Shown: positions 61,993-64,000 of the stretch, piece after piece | Layout of the letters: every line of letters begins with the position of its first letter | Position numbering within the stretch: position 1 is the stretch's first letter | NCBI GenBank assembly: GCA_951828515.1 | Contig: OX639992.1 | Span: 3,512,217 to 3,576,216 of the forward strand | Reading direction: 5' to 3' | From: an uncultured Poribacteria bacterium | Lineage (GTDB): Bacteria > Poribacteria > WGA-4E > WGA-3G | Length of the DNA stretch: 64,000 nt | The notes under the pieces: model-generated | Told to the model about the DNA's origin: nothing | The model's input: the letters and a program-made list of their open reading frames with translations, nothing else | Databases searched by the model: none | Translations under genes and position numbers: made by a program

Positions 61993-62037
61993 AATCGGCG
62001 ATGAGTGGGGAATAAGAAGTTTTCGTTACCCCCAAAG

Positions 62038-62127
62038 TAGTAGCCTGCAACAACGGCGCGGGCGGATGTAAGGAGCGCACGTCAATGTCGGAAGGCATGT
62101 CCTTCCTCCGCAAGGTATAATTAAAAA
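62038..62127 (+). promoter_or_regulatory. Structured leader element before gatB
   Basis: GCCTGC (62043-62048) pairs with GCGGGC (62058-62063, one wobble). The shared block GGCGGATGTAAGGAGCGCAC and a GGAAGG/CCTTCC inner stem follow. The end is CCGCAAGGTATAATTAAAAA, abutting the ATG. Confidence 0.8.
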
Positions 62128-63573
62128 ATGGAAAAATATGAGATAGTTATTGGTTTGGAAATCCACGCCGAATTGTGTACAGACAGTAAACTTTTCTGTA
62201 ACTGTGCTTATATTTTTGGAGCATCGGCGAACGACTGTACGTGTCCGATCTGTTTAGGAATGCCCGGAACATTACCGGTCGTCAATAGGCGCGCTGTTGA
62301 ATTTGCGGTTCGCGCCGGCTTGGCGATGGAATGTGGAATCACGCCCTCCAGTAAGTTCGATCGGAAGAACTATTTCTATCCAGACCTGCCGAAGAACTAC
62401 CAAATCTCACAATATGACATACCGTTGTGTCAAAACGGGAAAGTGACGTTTGAATTTGAAGGCGAACGCCGTACTGTCGCCCTTCGTAGAATTCATCTGG
62501 AAGAGGACGCAGGGAAATCCATTCACGCCGAAGTCACAGGTGACCCGACACGGAGTTTCATGGATTTCAATCGTGCCGGTGTACCACTCCTTGAAATTGT
62601 TAGCGAACCTGAATTGCACTCTCCTGCGGAAGCCATTGCCTATTGTCGCGCGGTTAAGGAAATTTTGGAATATATTCAAGTCAGCGACTGCAACATGGAA
62701 GAGGGAAGTCTGCGATGTGAACCGAACCTCTCCCTGCGTCCCAAAGGGAGTAAAGAATTGGGAACGCGCACTGAGATTAAGAACAAGAACTCGTTCCAAG
62801 AATTGATAGAGGCAATGGAATACGAGGTGAAACGGCAGGCACGAATTTTAGATGCCGGTGAGGAGGTTGTCCAAGAAACACTTCTATTTGATGCCAGTAC
62901 GGGAAAGACCGTCGCCATGCGAGGGAAAGAAGAAGCCGACGACTATCGCTATTTCCCTGAACCAGATCTCGTTCATGTCCAAATAAGTAATGAATGGATT
63001 GAAGAAGTCCAGCCGACGCTTCCCGAACTCCCTGCTGCCCGTCGGGAACGGTTCATTACAGATTACGACATCTCTCCCGAAAACGCAGAGTTCCTGACCG
63101 GTACCCGATCTCTCGCTGAATTTTTCGATGAAGCCGCTCGACTCAGCGGCGAACCCACCGCCTGTGCAAATTGGATCATGGGAGACCTAACGCGGCTCTT
63201 AAACACAGCCGAAATTGAGATCCAAGATGCGAAGATCACGCCAGCACACCTCAGCGCACTCATCCAGTTAATCGAGGATTCGACCATCAGCGGTAAAATT
63301 GCGAAATCTGTGCTTGACGATGCCTTTGAAACGGGCAAAATGCCGAAGCAGATTGTTGATGAAAAGGGATTGGCGCAGATTACGGACACTTCAGAGATAG
63401 AATCTATCGTCTTACAGGTCGTGGAGGAAAATCCCGGTCCCGCACAAGATTACCGTGATGGCACGAAAAAAGCGATCGGATTTCTTGTAGGGCAAGTGAT
63501 GCGCGCCACTCGCGGCAAGGCGAATCCGCAACTCGTAAATCAGATTTTAACACGTGTTTTGTCGACAGATTAA
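62128..63573 (+). CDS. gatB: Aspartyl/glutamyl-tRNA amidotransferase subunit B
   Basis: This 481-residue subunit, with GatA and GatC, converts Asp-tRNA-Asn or Glu-tRNA-Gln to the amide. The N-terminal VIGLEIHAELCTDSKLFCNC, then CPICLGMPGTLPVVN, LPKNYQISQYDIPL, RRIHLEEDAGKS and SFMDFNRAGVPLLEIVSEPE are GatB hallmarks, and the YqeY-like tail is present. Neither gatA nor gatC is in the window. The start is set by the leader. Confidence 0.97.
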   Translation: MEKYEIVIGLEIHAELCTDSKLFCNCAYIFGASANDCTCPICLGMPGTLPVVNRRAVEFAVRAGLAMECGITPSSKFDRKNYFYPDLPKNYQISQYDIPLCQNGKVTFEFEGERRTVALRRIHLEEDAGKSIHAEVTGDPTRSFMDFNRAGVPLLEIVSEPELHSPAEAIAYCRAVKEILEYIQVSDCNMEEGSLRCEPNLSLRPKGSKELGTRTEIKNKNSFQELIEAMEYEVKRQARILDAGEEVVQETLLFDASTGKTVAMRGKEEADDYRYFPEPDLVHVQISNEWIEEVQPTLPELPAARRERFITDYDISPENAEFLTGTRSLAEFFDEAARLSGEPTACANWIMGDLTRLLNTAEIEIQDAKITPAHLSALIQLIEDSTISGKIAKSVLDDAFETGKMPKQIVDEKGLAQITDTSEIESIVLQVVEENPGPAQDYRDGTKKAIGFLVGQVMRATRGKANPQLVNQILTRVLSTD

Positions 63574-63582
63574 GGCTTTCCA

Positions 63583-63726
63583 ATGAATATAGCCGTGTTA
63601 AAAGACAAACTGTCTGAAATTAATCAGAAGAAGAACAGCCCCACCAACGTAGCAGGTGAGACCTCTATAACGATGCATGAAGAAAATATTGTCGTTTGCC
63701 AGAGGACGCATAATCACGATTTTTAA
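63583..63726 (+). CDS. Small ORF of 47 codons after gatB
   Basis: An ATG 10 bp after the gatB stop opens a frame MNIAVLKDKLSEINQKKNSP... ending ...QRTHNHDF. It has a plausible helix at its start but no recognised family and no strong ribosome-binding site. It may be a real small gene co-transcribed with gatB, or chance. Confidence 0.3.
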   Translation: MNIAVLKDKLSEINQKKNSPTNVAGETSITMHEENIVVCQRTHNHDF

Positions 63727-63739
63727 GACGCTAATTAGC

Positions 63740-63815
63740 CATGAACCTATTTAACCGGGCAGAAACCCGATTTTGACAACGGAAAAATCGGCGCGAAAAC
63801 CCAATCGTTAAAAAA
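63740..63815 (+). promoter_or_regulatory. Leader hairpin before the PotA-like gene
   Basis: CCGATTTT and AAAATCGG form a perfect 8-bp inverted repeat in the gap before the ATP-binding gene, followed by CCCAATCGTTAAAAAA and ATG. The A-rich spacing before the start resembles the leader family, but CCGCAAGG is absent. Confidence 0.4.
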
Positions 63816-64000
63816 ATGTCTGTAGGACAGATTACCCTCACATCCCTAACAAAGCAATTCGGCGACACGGTCGCGGTTGACGATGTGTCTTTACAGATAG
63901 TAGGCGGTGAATTCTTTTCACTGCTGGGACCGAGCGGATGTGGAAAAACGACAACACTCCGTATCATCGGAGGGTTTGAATATCCTACTGCCGGAGAGGT
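63816..64000 (+). CDS. PotA-like ABC transporter ATP-binding protein (partial)
   Basis: The first 61 codons of a rightward ATPase run off the window edge. [23 protein letters not shown] is followed by Walker [30 protein letters not shown]. The pattern is that of the PotA/CysA/MalK class of importer ATPases, most like spermidine/putrescine or iron systems. The gene start is complete; the rest, including the signature motif and Walker B, is outside the window, so the substrate cannot be judged. Confidence 0.85.
   Translation, partial: MSVGQITLTSLTKQFGDTVAVDDVSLQIVGGEFFSLLGPSGCGKTTTLRIIGGFEYPTAGE

Noticed and set aside
1-64000. tRNA, rRNA or CRISPR loci
   Set aside because: No tRNA T-arm-like GTTCRANYC in a cloverleaf context, no rRNA-like stretches and no short regular repeats with spacers were seen by eye; a tRNAscan or CRISPR search would be decisive.

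Overview
The window looks like chromosome from an uncultured Gram-negative (diderm) bacterium of moderate GC. The gene mix fits Candidatus Poribacteria or a close relative: secreted LamG proteins, a dockerin plus formylglycine-generating-enzyme-like protein, TPR and beta-propeller proteins, creatininase, sugar-epimerase and HpcH aldolase enzymes, and many dispersed intergenic repeats. This taxonomic call is an inference from gene content; there is no rRNA or tRNA in the window. An LPS outer membrane is supported by a heptosyltransferase, a LpxL-like acyltransferase and lptC-lptA-lptB.

Layout. 0.1-3.7 kb: SIS protein, then nadD, yacG, yqeK, rsfS. 3.7-12 kb: PP2C phosphatase, a beta-propeller protein, a glycerol-1-phosphate dehydrogenase-like enzyme, an M19 dipeptidase, a heptosyltransferase, thiI, RNase HIII and a flavin reductase. 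12-18.7 kb: tandem LamG exoproteins, a TPR protein, nagB, a sigma54-dependent activator with a degenerate receiver, and a membrane protein. 18.7-26.4 kb: leftward pyrimidine operon pyrR-pyrC-carA-carB with a PyrR-type attenuator and no pyrB. 26.5-29.1 kb: an AT-rich accessory stretch with a WD40 protein, a DUF5677-like protein and a BrnT/CopG-like toxin-antitoxin pair. 29-41.9 kb: aldolase, creatininase-like, kinase-like, lipoprotein and nuclease genes, two orphan branched-chain-type substrate-binding lipoproteins, a 990-residue beta-propeller/M28/PDZ protein and a sugar epimerase. 42-46.9 kb: two damaged IS200/IS605 elements flanking a dockerin-FGE gene and a MATE exporter. 46.8-55.6 kb: acyltransferase, lptC, lptA, lptB, rpoN, hpf, valS. 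55.7-64 kb: thioesterase, nadB, lytic transglycosylase, aldo-keto reductase, gatB and the start of a PotA-like ATPase.

The most unusual feature is a family of at least eleven intergenic leader elements, always in gene orientation. Most end in CCGCAAGG followed by an A/T tract, with the start codon 20 nt after the first C. They precede nadD, yacG, yqeK, rsfS, the G1PDH-like gene, carA, lptB, the thioesterase and gatB. Variant forms precede thiI and nadB, and the end of the pyrR leader is similar. Most copies carry an upstream hairpin whose two arms change together between copies, so the element appears to be selected as RNA structure.

A second repeat family consists of heptanucleotide tandem repeats flanking an AGAGG/CCTCT core. 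It occupies at least six other gaps, and in two of them (carB, valS) it runs up to the start codon. A 125-bp MITE with perfect 13-bp inverted ends lies before gatB. No tRNA, rRNA or CRISPR array was seen.
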